Below are positions 25,101 to 35,671 of a stretch of DNA of 64,000 nt, piece after piece. Source of the stretch: Liolophura sinensis. Its lineage: Eukaryota > Mollusca > Polyplacophora > Chitonida > Chitonidae. The notes below the pieces were generated by a model, which had not been told where the DNA came from, did not search any database, and saw only the letters and a list, made by a program, of their open reading frames with translations. The stretch's first letter is position 1. Each line of letters opens with the position of its first letter. The stretch spans positions 63,967,249 through 64,031,248 of the forward strand of contig NC_088295.1 in NCBI RefSeq assembly GCF_032854445.1, in the 5' to 3' direction. The position numbers were made by a program, and so were the translations under genes.

Positions 25101-28100
25101 TGCCGTTAAGGGCTCTAGCCGTTGACTAATAAGTCAGCGTTATAAGTGCCAAAGTTTGGGAGGTGCGAAGTCGTATGTTTTTTTCCCCCGAGTTTTGTCC
25201 TGGTTTCAGACTACCAGAAAAAATATCGTTCGAGTCAATTATTCTTGCGTATGACCTAAAACATCAACCAAATAAAAAGAAACTTTCCTCTCCATGGAAT
25301 GACAAGGATTACATTTTTTTCCCCCACACTTCGGTTTCATTAATCCACTTGCAATGTTTGAGAAGGATTTTTTATGTAGGGAAAAAACAGTCGTTGCGTT
25401 ACATTTGGCACTTTGGGAATAAGGCTAATACCATATGGTCAAAAGCAGTTCGATTTTCCTTGGTCCTGAAAGTGGTAAAGAAACCATTACAATTCCTCCA
25501 ACCCTTTGAAAAAAAAAGAAAGTTGTAATCAAATTCGAACAGTGACGATATTGCTGATATCTGACATTTTCTGGTCCTTAACTTCAAAAGCACCGGCATG
25601 CGACCGCTTTTTCCGTGAATGCCCTGACAGTCCTCAATCTAGTGCATTGTAACAACAACGACAAACAACATTAAGAGCAGTCGTTAAATAATCTACTGAA
25701 AGCTGTTTCCCAGGTTGTAACGATAAAAACCTGTAAAACAACAGTCGTGAAATGTTCTGTTTAACACTGGTTATCACGATAATAGCTTGTAAGTAGGATT
25801 GTTAAATGTTGTGTTCAAAACTGATACCCTGCTTGTAGGAAATAAATTGTGTATCCACACAGTTTCCAAATACCATAGAAATGATTCTCCCAAAACGCAT
25901 GTAACGTGCATGGTTAGCTGTTTTCTTCAGCGTGTAATTGTGTGGGAACTTGGCTTCGTACTTGAGTCATCGTGCGATCTAGCTAGCTGTTTATTGATTT
26001 AATGCATGTATATCGATGGGTATTTCCTTGGGTACTACTTTTGGTCTATTAATGTAACAAACTTAACTTTTATGACCATTCTAGCGTTATTAAGTAGTAC
26101 TTGTGGAAGTAGGGACATCAGCCGTGGAAAATTAAAATGGAAATGCAAAAAAAAAAATGCAGTAATTTATGACGTTAATATTGTCCAGTGGTGAGTCACG
26201 CCCAAGTACACTGATGAATGAACTTGGGGGTCTGCTACAAAAACTGTAACAGCCTAAGGGCGTACGCGGGCCAAGGATGTCAGAAGGCGGAGTAACCGGA
26301 GCATTAGGATAAAGACTGTCACATTCTCTAAAGTAGTTCGTTATGAGGTATTTAAGTTTCGTAATACATTCCTCAGGAATGAACTAAATGCGTTTGGATG
26401 ATCATACCAATGGGTTTTGGTAGGTCTGCGCTTGTACATACTCCCTAAAACAGTTCTTTTACACGGTTTTAGAGTTTGATATATCCTTCCACGGGAAGGA
26501 AGCAATGCGGTTTGAGTGTTCCACGCTTCTGGTCGTACATAATCCCTAAAGCAATTCTTTATACGGTTTTAAAGTTTCATGTGGCTGTCATTGGAATGTT
26601 GTTTCGTACCAGTGGGCCTTACCAATGGACTTCTGCTCTGATACAGTCTGCTAAAGTATTTGTTTGTATGTTCCTTGTGTCCCTTTTCAGGAATGAATAT
26701 GCTGTATCAGAGGATCTTGGCGATTACACGATTATTCTTCATCAGGAGCTAAAATCAGCTGTGTCGAATGATCTTTAGATATGTCTATATTGCATGAGTT
26801 CAAGTCTGTGCATGTTAGCATATCTTCAGTAAAGCAAAAGTATTAGTGATATTAACTAGAAATCAGTGCGATATAAAGACAAGCTTTAACGGATTTCTCA
26901 GCTGTAATGTTTCATAGTACATCTTCACTAAAGTTGTACAGGATAACCTCATTTACAGTTATACATAAAAGCTAGTGTATCTTCTCCGAATGTAACGTCA
27001 CACCAAACAACATATGTGAAAAACCACGAAAAAGTACGAGTATGTGTTTTGTCTGCGATTTGTTTTTGTCTGACCACATAGTTACAAAAAGCTACGTCCT
27101 TGTCATGGTTATTCAGATATTTGCCGACGTACCCTCAAGGGACTTGGCTTGATGGTTGGACGATTATTTCAATATGTTCCCACAGACGCTGGGGCAGGCC
27201 AGTGGCGTGAGTAAACATGTTTGACTCTTATGCGGTTATTGGTTGGCGTTGTTCGATTCTCCTGTAAACGGTTATGTACTGTCGGTGTATTCCCGTGAGA
27301 ATGCCAAGCCACGGTCGTTGTCGTCCACAATTTTACAACTTATAAACCATGGAATTCCGTGGCACAAGTTAAGGTTTTACTATAGCCCATTGCATGGACG
27401 TTTTTCCCCTGGAGACTCGTTGCTTGCTTGCACTGTAAGGGGCAGCGTTATCACGGCGAAAATAAATTGCCTACGGCGTTTTGATCGGTAAGAGCAAATG
27501 CTCTCTAAAATTACCGATTTAAGTTAAACAAACGCTCTAATGTGGATTTATCAGTCTGAAATTGACAATAAACGGTATGTTGTATAGAATTCATGTAGTA
27601 TGTTAATGGTACATTACTAAAATGCTTACTCTCAGTATCTGTAAGAGATTTGTGTGGCCTGAAAACAAAATTGTAGCCATCAGTTCTAATACTAGCATAC
27701 GAAACTTTTTCTGGGTCAAGATAACCCTGCATTTTCTGCCCATGAAGATATTCCATATGAACATGGAATGGTAGGAATCTAGTATACAGCACTCAGACCT
27801 TCCCCAAATTGCTTTGCTGAAATGACAAGAGAGTTTGTCACCGGAAGTACTATTCAGACAAACTCTATATAATCAGCCTCTGAAGAAAATCCCGTTATAC
27901 AGTTAGCGATTTGGCTTATACGTGTATATACAAGTTGTGTCTGGTGTTTCAAAAGGAATGAGGCGTGGAATGGATCATTTCCACATTTTGCTGTCGGTTT
28001 TGAAATTGGATTTCTGTTTTTGACACTGGAGAACTATGTTTTATTGTAAACGTCAGACAAACCGCCACTTACCCCTCTAGTCACGTTAGGACGTTTTGTT

Positions 28101-31100
28101 GACTTCAGGCGTCTATTGACACCTCCTTAGAAAACATATGTGATTTTCACTGATAAGCATCACTAGGGATGGGACAGAGTAAAGGGGGATCTGTATTTAC
28201 CTCACAGTCCACGCAACGGAAAAGCAAATTGTAACTGCAGTAAATATTCAGTTGGGGGCGATCATCTTTAGTGACAAAACACAAGAGTACCGGTGGATTT
28301 ATATTCCTCGAATGCTCGCGACATTCGGGCATACTCATTACCGGTATCACAGTCGTAACTGTAGTGCAGGAGAAATATAATCTCACTTCGACGCCAGAGT
28401 CAACATTACTCACAACATCTCATTACGACTTCAGAGTCAATATTACTCATAACATCCCACTACGACACAGGAGTCGACATTACTCACAACATCCCACTAC
28501 GACACAAGAGTCGACATTACTCACAACATCTGACTCTGACACCAAGGTAAAGAGTACTCACAACATTTCACCACGACACCACAGTCGACATTACTCACGA
28601 CATCTCACTACGACACCAGAGTCGACATTACTCACAACATCTCTCAACGAAGCCAGCGTCAACATTATTCACAACGACGCCAGAGTGAACATCACTCGCA
28701 ACATTTCACTACATCAGGATCAAAATCATTCACAACATCTCACCTCGACTTCAGATTACACATTCCACACCCCACCTTTGTCACCAGGGTTAACATTACT
28801 AACAACATCTCACTAGGACACGAGTCGACGTTACTAACAACATCTCTCAACGACGCTAGAGTCAACATCACTCACAACATCCCATTACGAGGCCAGTGTC
28901 AACATTACTCACAACGACGCCAGTCAACATCACTCACATAATCTCACTACGACGCCAGAGTAACATTACTCACAACATCCCACTGCGTCGCCAGTCAACA
29001 TTACTCACAACATTTGACTACGAGCCCAGTCGACATTCCCACATCACAGTACGCGCTAGAGTCGACATCACTCTCAACATCTCACTACGACATCAGAATC
29101 AACATCTTTCACAACATTTAACTACGACGCCAGAGTTAATATTACTCACAGTATCTCATTGCGACATCAGTCAACATTATTCACAACATCTCACTACATC
29201 TCACTACATCAAAGTCAGCATTATTCACATTTCACCACAACACCAGAGTCAACATTACTCACAACATCTCACTACGACGCCAGAGTCAACATTATTCACA
29301 ACATCTCACCACAGCGTCAGAGTCAGCATTATTTACAACATCTCGCTACATCAGAGAGCATTATTCACATTTCACCACAACACCAGAGTCAACATTACTC
29401 ACAACACCCTCATTACGACGCCAGAGTCCTAAATACCTAAAGAAGAGTGAAGACTGGGAAGTATCACCAACATGAAAAGGGTCTGCACATTTTGAGACTT
29501 GATAGCTTTAGTTGCAATACAAATTATGTACTCTATAATCCGTTGACGGTCAGCATTAATCAGATATTAATCAGAATACAGCCGGAAAATCATGCAATTT
29601 CCACATATTATTGGGCTCTTGATTTCGATCCACGCAATCTATGGAGTCGGCTAAGGTAATAACGCAAGGCAATTTCAGTTGACCGTTACAATTTTTTTTG
29701 TGATGACTGCTATAGTCCCCGGCTGTGATGATTACTTCTGCGCATGCACCGGACTGTTTAGATAATCCCTGGCTGGGATTAATACGTATAAATGGTCGAC
29801 AATAAATGCGCAGTGTTTGCTCAATTATCGACTCCTGATTGACTGCTAAAAAGTAAATTGATACAGCAAATAGTTGGTGTAATCGCTTTGTGGACCTCTC
29901 TCTTTAAGAGTGATTAATGTTGGTGGTATTGGAGGGCTTACTTCATAGGATGCAAGGCAAAGCCCATTCCCAGCCTGATGATATTTGATTAATTGATTAA
30001 ATTCCGACTGGTGCTGAAATATTTAAGCAGCTACATGTTGACCAAAAGTGAAATAAGTGATCAGTGAATTTTGAAATTTAAGTGTATATACCAAAGCGTT
30101 CTATATCCATTGTTTCGTTTTATTTTACCACGTTTTGTGGTGTTGTTGGATCCCGTTAGTAATGGTGAAAGAGGTGTGAGTGCTTGAATTTTACCAAAAT
30201 CAGTATCTGGTTAAGTGGTCCGTGCTTAAGAGGCCCATGTTGGAAAATAGGAAGTCTGGGGTAAAAGATAGGATGTCCGACCGACCAGTCGACAGCCAGG
30301 CAGAATTATAAGGCTTCTTAATCGCTGCTGAAAAAGTCTGACTAGTCTTTGTTACGCATGTAAAATATCACCAGTATTTGCTTCCTGTGTTCTCTTGATC
30401 CAGCGACCATCTTATATAGAGTAACCAAACTGGACTGGGAATCCAGACACTTTCTCCGTTAGTTGAAGTCGACGCCGGTAGCTTGAAGCTTATATGTATG
30501 TTAACTCCATATCAGCCTATACCCCAGGCTGTTAGTTATATAAACACAACTGATCACATTAATTACGAAAGACAATTGCCAGTAAAGTTTCTTATCCGAC
30601 ATGGTAAACCCAATGGTAAACAATTGATGGTTACATTGATCATTTAGCTGGAATCAGATAAGTGCATTAGTGCCAATATATGAGTAACAATGGACAATTT
30701 CTGTGCAGCCTTATTTCTGTAGTATTTCCAGCACCGGTGTTTCCTATCCCCGGGCTAAGGCATGTGTATGGTGAGGGTAACAAAGAACACGTCACACGAC
30801 AATCAATATACACTGCAGTCACCAGCCCGCTGCTGAGCTTTACTGCAGTACGCTCCCGCAGAGCGTGAAAGAATCATAAAATTAAACAGACATAAATAGC
30901 CCTTTTCGCTGCAGTTGCTCTCATCACTTGGCCATAAACCACAACTGCTATTAAGCTTGATGCGAATCTCATTGGGCGCTTTACAGTTAATAAAATGGCC
31001 GTTTCTTTGATCTGTTTATGTCGATATGTTTCGTCTTTATAGTGGAAGTGGCGTTGGGTCTGAATACTGGGGCAGCTGGCAAAGTGTTGGACGGAATGCG

Positions 31101-34100
31101 CTCGTTGGTAATTCGTAACCTTGTGAGACTATGTTTTGACCACTTTACTAGTCCAAACGCTTGACACGATTGAGTAATTTTATACACACATTTCTTTGTC
31201 AAGCATATATTGCACGAGACCATTTACCTTAAAATGTGGCAGTTTCATGTGGATACTATCTAGAACATAAGTTAAATCAATTTAAGACTGTTTTAAGTTA
31301 TTTTTGACTTGTTAGCTTTATTTTTCGATAAAAGTTAGAAATATTTTCCCTTAGAAATTTGTGTGAAGGTTGGTTTTTGGAAACTGTTATTCTACATCTC
31401 AAATGATTCTTAAGCTGTCAGTCGTCCTGTCTAGTCATCTGAGTAGCCAAAAAGATCAAATTCTGTGTCCGGTCGCTTTGAATGATGACATTCCACCAGC
31501 AGTTTTATGGTATCGTTATATTTATTCTACTCAAAGTGTAGTAGGAAAACCACACCACGATACAAGCTGAGAAGAACGTCCGCTACTCCAAAACTTGTCA
31601 TGGCGTCTTTCAGAAAACAGGTCGTCATGCTTGAGTTCAAACGTTTAACCGGATATAAAGGCATATGGAGGTTTATCTTGAGCATAAAAGGCGTTTATAT
31701 CCCGAAAGCATTAATCTTTAATTTGCCTAAGAGCACCGCATTTTTGGTGAACAATGGAGATGTGGTATGTGCTCTGAAGAGACATGAATTAGCTGGGAAG
31801 CAAGCTTGTTTACACTGATAAGTAACGATGCCAATACGCACTACTGCTGGAATCCTAGGAGCCTTTCAATCTTTAAATATGTTTAGCAGACTTAGGCTTT
31901 CATATTATGCCACCCGAAGATGTCAATAAATAAGTGAGCTCTAATACAGAATAAAAAAGTCACTGGATTGTCGACCTCCTTATGGACAAAATACATGACT
32001 TGTGCTGACTTTTAACAAAAAACTTTTAAAAGGACCCAAATTGTTCAATACATTTAACTCTCGAATTGTTTTTGTTGGACGGCGACAACTACATTATAGA
32101 GGCGCGTAACTGTAGAGTGGTGAAGTTGTGTTTTTAAAATTTGGACGAGTGAAACGCTTCACGGAAATGAATCTGGATTCGCTTTCATCCCGATTTACTT
32201 AACCTAGACCTGAATGTCTCAGTTAATTCTTCAGGCGTCCTCAGCCGTTCTCGAAACGTCCTGTCATCCGGGACGAGACAGGTCCTTGATCAACGACCTT
32301 TAACGTCCAACCTTTCCGAGCCACCCACGATTCCAGCCAAAAGCCTTTCAGTGTTGTCCTGGAGCCTTGTATTGATTGTGTGCGGCGGGTCCGTCCACTG
32401 CTAATGAGGTCCTATCTTTAGCAAACACGGCTAACCGTTGGTACACATTACAGCGACCGTGTTACTCGTGTGTAGTTATTAAACACTAGAAAGTACTGGA
32501 GGGCACTGACTGGTTCCGATGACCGTACCAAAACTCATGGGACATGATATACCCTGTGATAATTAGTAACTGTTAACGGGGTTGTAATAGCTGGCTTTAA
32601 ATAAATCACAAACGGTCAACGTTTCTTATGCTCCACATTCATGGCCGAAAGTGCTGTTTTATAGAGAACGTTAAAAAGTATGCCAGTCCCATGTATTTTG
32701 ATTTATTTGAGGCGTTATAGCCAGTGCAGAGTTATTAATTGGTAACTTTGCACTTAAACCTGTCATGGAAGTCATCCCTGTTTCCTCTGTCTTTGTATGG
32801 GAATTGTTCCGTCCCAGGTGCACATTTATTTGTTGTATATGATCAAATTGATATCGCAGACAAAAGGTTTCGGAAGAGTAGTTGTGCAGTTCTGTAGGCT
32901 AATAAATATCAAAGACTCCAAAGGACTTACTTTTTTTTGGGTCTGGAGAATTTATGGATTGTCGTGCTTAAGTTTTTTGTGTGTTGCCATCAGTGAATGT
33001 AGTGCTTTGACCGTACTGATAAAGGAATCAAGCCTGATAAAGAATAAGCGATTTTTTAATATGAAAGAAAGGAATATGTCTTTTGTGTGCCATTGATTGT
33101 TTTTGTATTAAATTTTGATCGGAAATTTAAATCAGGTTGTTAAAATGTTAGACAAGATATTCTGGAAATTTCTTGTATGATATCCTTCTAAATCAGAAGG
33201 AAACATTGACACACCTGTATGTTTATGAACACAATTGTGATCCCAGTGCCAGTTCACCTTATAGTAAACACAATAATTGCATGTCATACGGGAACGCGCT
33301 GTGGGGATGTGTAGCCTTCATAGTTTGATTGATCGATTGATCAGTTGGTAAGTGTTTTACATCGAAGTCAAGAATATTCCACTTATATGACACGGGAGAA
33401 ACCGCCATAAACAACGACCCTTCGTTATGTTTTCTGCCAACCCCCTAACTGACTTAATGTCGCAGCAAAAGTAGCGAGAACTTTGGCCATTGATCAGCCA
33501 GTCGTCTGTATAGAGATTGTATGTTGACGTAAGCTCACCTCTTTTTTTTTTTTTTTTTGACTTTTACTGCAGGTTAAAACCAAGCCTTCCTCCGAAACCA
33601 CGGGTTCCACCCAAACCGAAACCTATCGCAACCAGTGATAGAGAGTCTATAAGTCACGGCGTGTCTACAGGAATGGCGTTCTTAATGCTGTCGGAGCCGG
33701 AAGAAGGCATTTCTTTTGAAGAGGTAAGATGTTTTACCAGATTTTACCAGAAGCACACTAAGATCAAAAAGGCAAAAAGAAGAAAAAATAGTGTACCGAA
33801 AGGAATTTTATATGAAGAAATGGTATATGTAAGGGTTGCAACAAAATAAAAACGCTGTGTTACTTTCATGAAACGGCGAAGTATTAAAATGGACGAATAC
33901 GAAATGATGGTAATTCATGAAACCGTCAATTATTAAAATGTACAAATACGAAATGGTAATTAATGAAACCGCAAATTATTGAAATGGGCGACTACAATTC
34001 GAAATGGTGGTAATTCTTACCTTTAAGTGGATGGTTTTGCTAACCATTTCATTTGTGAATGCTATTCACGGTCATTCCTGAAACTAGCAGGTCAAGAGGG

Positions 34101-35671
34101 ATCAGAACGATTGTATATGACTGTAAGCCGAAGAACAACTCTCATTTATAGACACCGAGTTATATTTTTTCATTCTTATAATTAAGCCTATGTCCTTATC
34201 CCAAACAAGCTGTAAAGGCGAGATATAAGTGTCGTGGTTTGCAGTTATTATTTTAATCAGGCGCATTCATATTTCCAAGGGGTGAAGAGATTAGACACTC
34301 AGCCGTAAAAGGTTGCCTTATCGATTTCTATTATCGACGCATTTCCGATATTTGCTCAGTTTATAGCTTACATATGTCAGGAAATATTGTACGGAATTAC
34401 ATCTAATTTGATGACAATTACAGCTATAACCATTGCAAACATCACCATAGTTAACGTCAGTCTCTCGGAAGCAGACCGTTTACCCAATTCTAATGCTGCT
34501 GGCTGTGCAGTATGGTTGCTAGGTTTTGTCAGCCGCACGGGCTGGTCGTCACACCCAGCACATGTGTCTCATCAGGGGTCGGGTTAGTTAAGGCCTGACA
34601 ACACGACCGAACTATGTGGTCGGATTTCATCCGTCTATCGGTGTTAGCGGGTTCTGCACTATACAGACGTGTGAGGATAATGTGTTCAAGATTTGAGTAG
34701 ACTGGTATGGTTATACAAGTGTAGGTGTCAGTGTCTGTAACTTAATTCCGCGTAGGTTAATTAGCTCTGTAGGTGACTCAGTACAGACGAAGTTTGTTTT
34801 CCGGTGCACAGTTGACAGTATTGAATGCCATGATTTTTAGAATAATATATGTCCAATGCTCACTCATCTTCGTTACATAGAAGTTAGCCAAAATTCACCA
34901 TCTGGTTTTATGTAGACCAAAACAGGTGTTGAAATTTGGAGTGCATATAATCTTTGGTTAATAAGCTGCGGGAAACTGTGTCAGTTTACATTCATGGTTA
35001 TGTCAAAATTTAAAATTTCATAAAAAAACACTCTGTTTAAACTTGTGATCTCAAATTAAAGCCTTATGAGTAAGCAAGTTACATGTAACCATCTCCCCTC
35101 CAAACGGCGAATGAATTTTGTAAATTTGACTGACGTGTTAACTCTAGATTTACCTATCTGAAAGCATCTGATGTCTATCTGATATACCATATTTGTGTAA
35201 CAGTAAAACACACCCTACATTCCAAATGGCTTTCCTTGACAGCATGTTATAACAATTGTATTAAATTTGCGGTGTGTAAAATGTGTTAATTTGAACGGAT
35301 TTCCTTATTTCCAAACTCAAGATGTTTTATTTATAATTCCGTGGTTATGTGAATGGGTGGATCAAGGTTTGCAGATTCCTAGATGAAACCCGGCACATCA
35401 CCTGACGAGAATCATGACAAACCGCCTGATTCAACCAACGCGATCTGGATTCGACATTCTGGTATAGAATTCAATTGAACTTTACTTCAAATATAGTATT
35501 TAATTGAACGTTTGCTCGGTGTTTCAGTCTCCGGTTGCCCCTCAGCTTGGAGTGATCAAGAACCACGTGGTCCTTCAGGCCGTCAACGGCCGGCCAAGTA
35601 TAGCTCTGTCTACTAATCAGTACACCAATAGATCAACAATCTTTGCTGTGGACTTATTGTGTTCCTATTGA
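13127..35671 (+). CDS. unrecognised coiled-coil scaffold with LC8-like motif array and proline-rich tail (12 exons, 944 aa)
   Basis: Exons: 13127-14746, 15907-15996, 16444-16490, 16796-16866, 17699-17777, 18977-19076, 19986-20117, 20965-21087, 22209-22323, 24142-24304, 33573-33723, 35528-35671. All introns are GT..AG and phases close. I cannot name the family. Visible parts: an acidic, Ser-rich N-terminal half (1-420) with a repeated motif (16-34 and 215-233); four QTE motifs at Q434, Q445, Q456, Q467; a CCQC cluster (475-478); predicted coiled coil from about 485 to 685, encoded by the tail of exon 1 and exons 2-7; an acidic stretch (797-809); two PxxPxK SH3-type motifs (850-861); a short C-terminus ending in LLCSY. 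QTE motifs beside a coiled coil suggest a dynein-light-chain-bound scaffold, an inference from motifs only. Large exon 1 (540 codons) followed by small exons is notable. The 9.3-kb intron 10 could hide a skipped exon. Confidence 0.8.
15058..15130 (-). mobile_element. SINE fragment, family 1
   Basis: Degraded tail end: 'aatttatttatcacttaaca' then 'ccatactcaataattttcac'. It lies in intron 1 of the coiled-coil gene, about 140 bp before a MITE. Confidence 0.45.
15271..15406. mobile_element. 136-bp MITE with terminal inverted repeats
   Basis: Left end 'ggccactttcacaaagatgt' plus 'cgtac'; the right end is the complement, 'gtcgtacgccgctttgtgaa' plus 'actgagcc'. The termini pair over about 25 bp with a few mismatches, and the interior is rich in GTAC/TACGA. 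No coding capacity, as expected for a non-autonomous DNA transposon. I could not fix a target-site duplication. Confidence 0.65.
16677..16716. repeat. perfect 14-bp inverted repeat
   Basis: AATTTCAAAGCGTA (16677-16690), a 12-nt spacer, then TACGCTTTGAAATT (16703-16716). It lies in intron 3 of the coiled-coil gene, 80 bp before the exon 4 acceptor. It would fold as a stem-loop in the pre-mRNA, or may be the relic of a small foldback element. Confidence 0.6.
19255..19475 (-). mobile_element. SINE-related repeat, diverged
   Basis: Shares with the copies at 21110-21285 and 21870-22065 the series 'ggaggaa', 'ctgacaaacct', 'atttaaagcc', 'aaagctggattca' in the same order. All three lie in introns 6-8 of the coiled-coil gene, in the same orientation. 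Confidence 0.5.
21110..21285 (-). mobile_element. SINE-related repeat, diverged
   Basis: Starts with the complemented tail 'tttatttatatatttatttg' (21118) and runs through 'gggcggaggaaaacgaagtg', 'ctgacaaacctgttgattta' and 'aaagctggattcgaccttga'. It begins about 25 bp downstream of the exon 8 donor. Confidence 0.6.
21870..22065 (-). mobile_element. SINE-related repeat, diverged
   Basis: 'catttatttaattcaaggtc', 'aagaatattttacatatgcg', 'aactgacaaatctccc' and 'agaactggactccaacaaga' occur in family order. It lies about 150 bp before the exon 9 acceptor. Confidence 0.6.
22445..22730 (+). mobile_element. dispersed repeat shared with 49530-49690
   Basis: The stretch 'cttgtcttccaccgttatgg' and the next 60 bp ('tgtgcatatctgttcgtctc...') match about 49620-49680 with scattered differences, and the part before it resembles the 4556 repeat. 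Non-coding. It lies in intron 9 of the coiled-coil gene, 120 bp after exon 9. Confidence 0.5.
22854..23264. repeat. tandem duplication, about 193 bp, two copies
   Basis: Copy 1 starts at 22854 and copy 2 at 23047, both with 'gactttttgaatcac'. They match closely through 'ggttaaatctcacgtgctat' and 'ttgttgaaccactttatttg'. Copy 2 carries about 31 extra bases after 'ggggacc' (about 23117-23148), or copy 1 has lost them. Each copy has one CACGTG. Confidence 0.85.
26319..26700. repeat. imperfect tandem repeat, about 101-115-bp units
   Basis: Four unit starts can be aligned by '[cta]tctcctaaa' type cores at about 26320, 26435, 26536 and 26642, each followed by a 'gtt[ct]ttta..cggttttaaagttt' style segment that fades towards the last unit. 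'caggaatgaa' recurs at about 26382 and 26690. Old and diverged. Confidence 0.55.
28385..29432. repeat. 37-bp minisatellite, about 28 units
   Basis: Unit close to 'cagagtcaacattactcaca' followed by 'acatctcactacgacgc'. The 37-bp period was counted between successive 'attactcac' blocks (28442 to 28479). Units are diverged and several are shortened. Because 37 is not a multiple of three, translated frames show a 37-residue super-repeat rich in THNISL/QHYSQH, which is an artefact and not a protein. Confidence 0.9.
33325..33505 (-). mobile_element. degraded SINE, family 1
   Basis: 'gattgatcgattgatcagtt', 'aagtgttttacatcgaagtc' and 'aagaatattccacttatatg' match the complemented family 1 3' end. The distal part is diverged. 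It ends about 70 bp before the exon 11 acceptor. Confidence 0.5.
33866..34018. repeat. short tandem repeat, 46-49-bp units, about three copies
   Basis: 'atgaaac' marks unit starts at 33868, 33917 and 33963, each followed by 'aattattaaaatg', 'acgaaatg' and 'ggtaatt'. It begins 140 bp after exon 11 of the coiled-coil gene. Confidence 0.75.

Larger units (their letters stand above)
24305..33572. other. 9.3-kb intron 10 of the coiled-coil gene
   Basis: No exon with both splice sites was recognised. The donor is CG|gtatgt and the acceptor follows a T-rich run with 'cttttactgcag'. It contains an imperfect tandem repeat (26319-26700), a 37-bp minisatellite (28385-29432) and a degraded SINE (33325-33505). 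Scattered frames of 60-120 codons here show no coding character I trust. Phase closes without another exon, but a cassette exon of length divisible by three cannot be excluded. Confidence 0.5.

Noticed and set aside
28385-29432. CRISPR-like arrangement of direct repeats
   Set aside because: The repeats abut one another with no unique spacers and the DNA is clearly eukaryotic.
28271-29440. Threonine/histidine-rich open frames over the 37-bp array
   Set aside because: Translation of a minisatellite. The period is not a multiple of three and composition follows the repeat.
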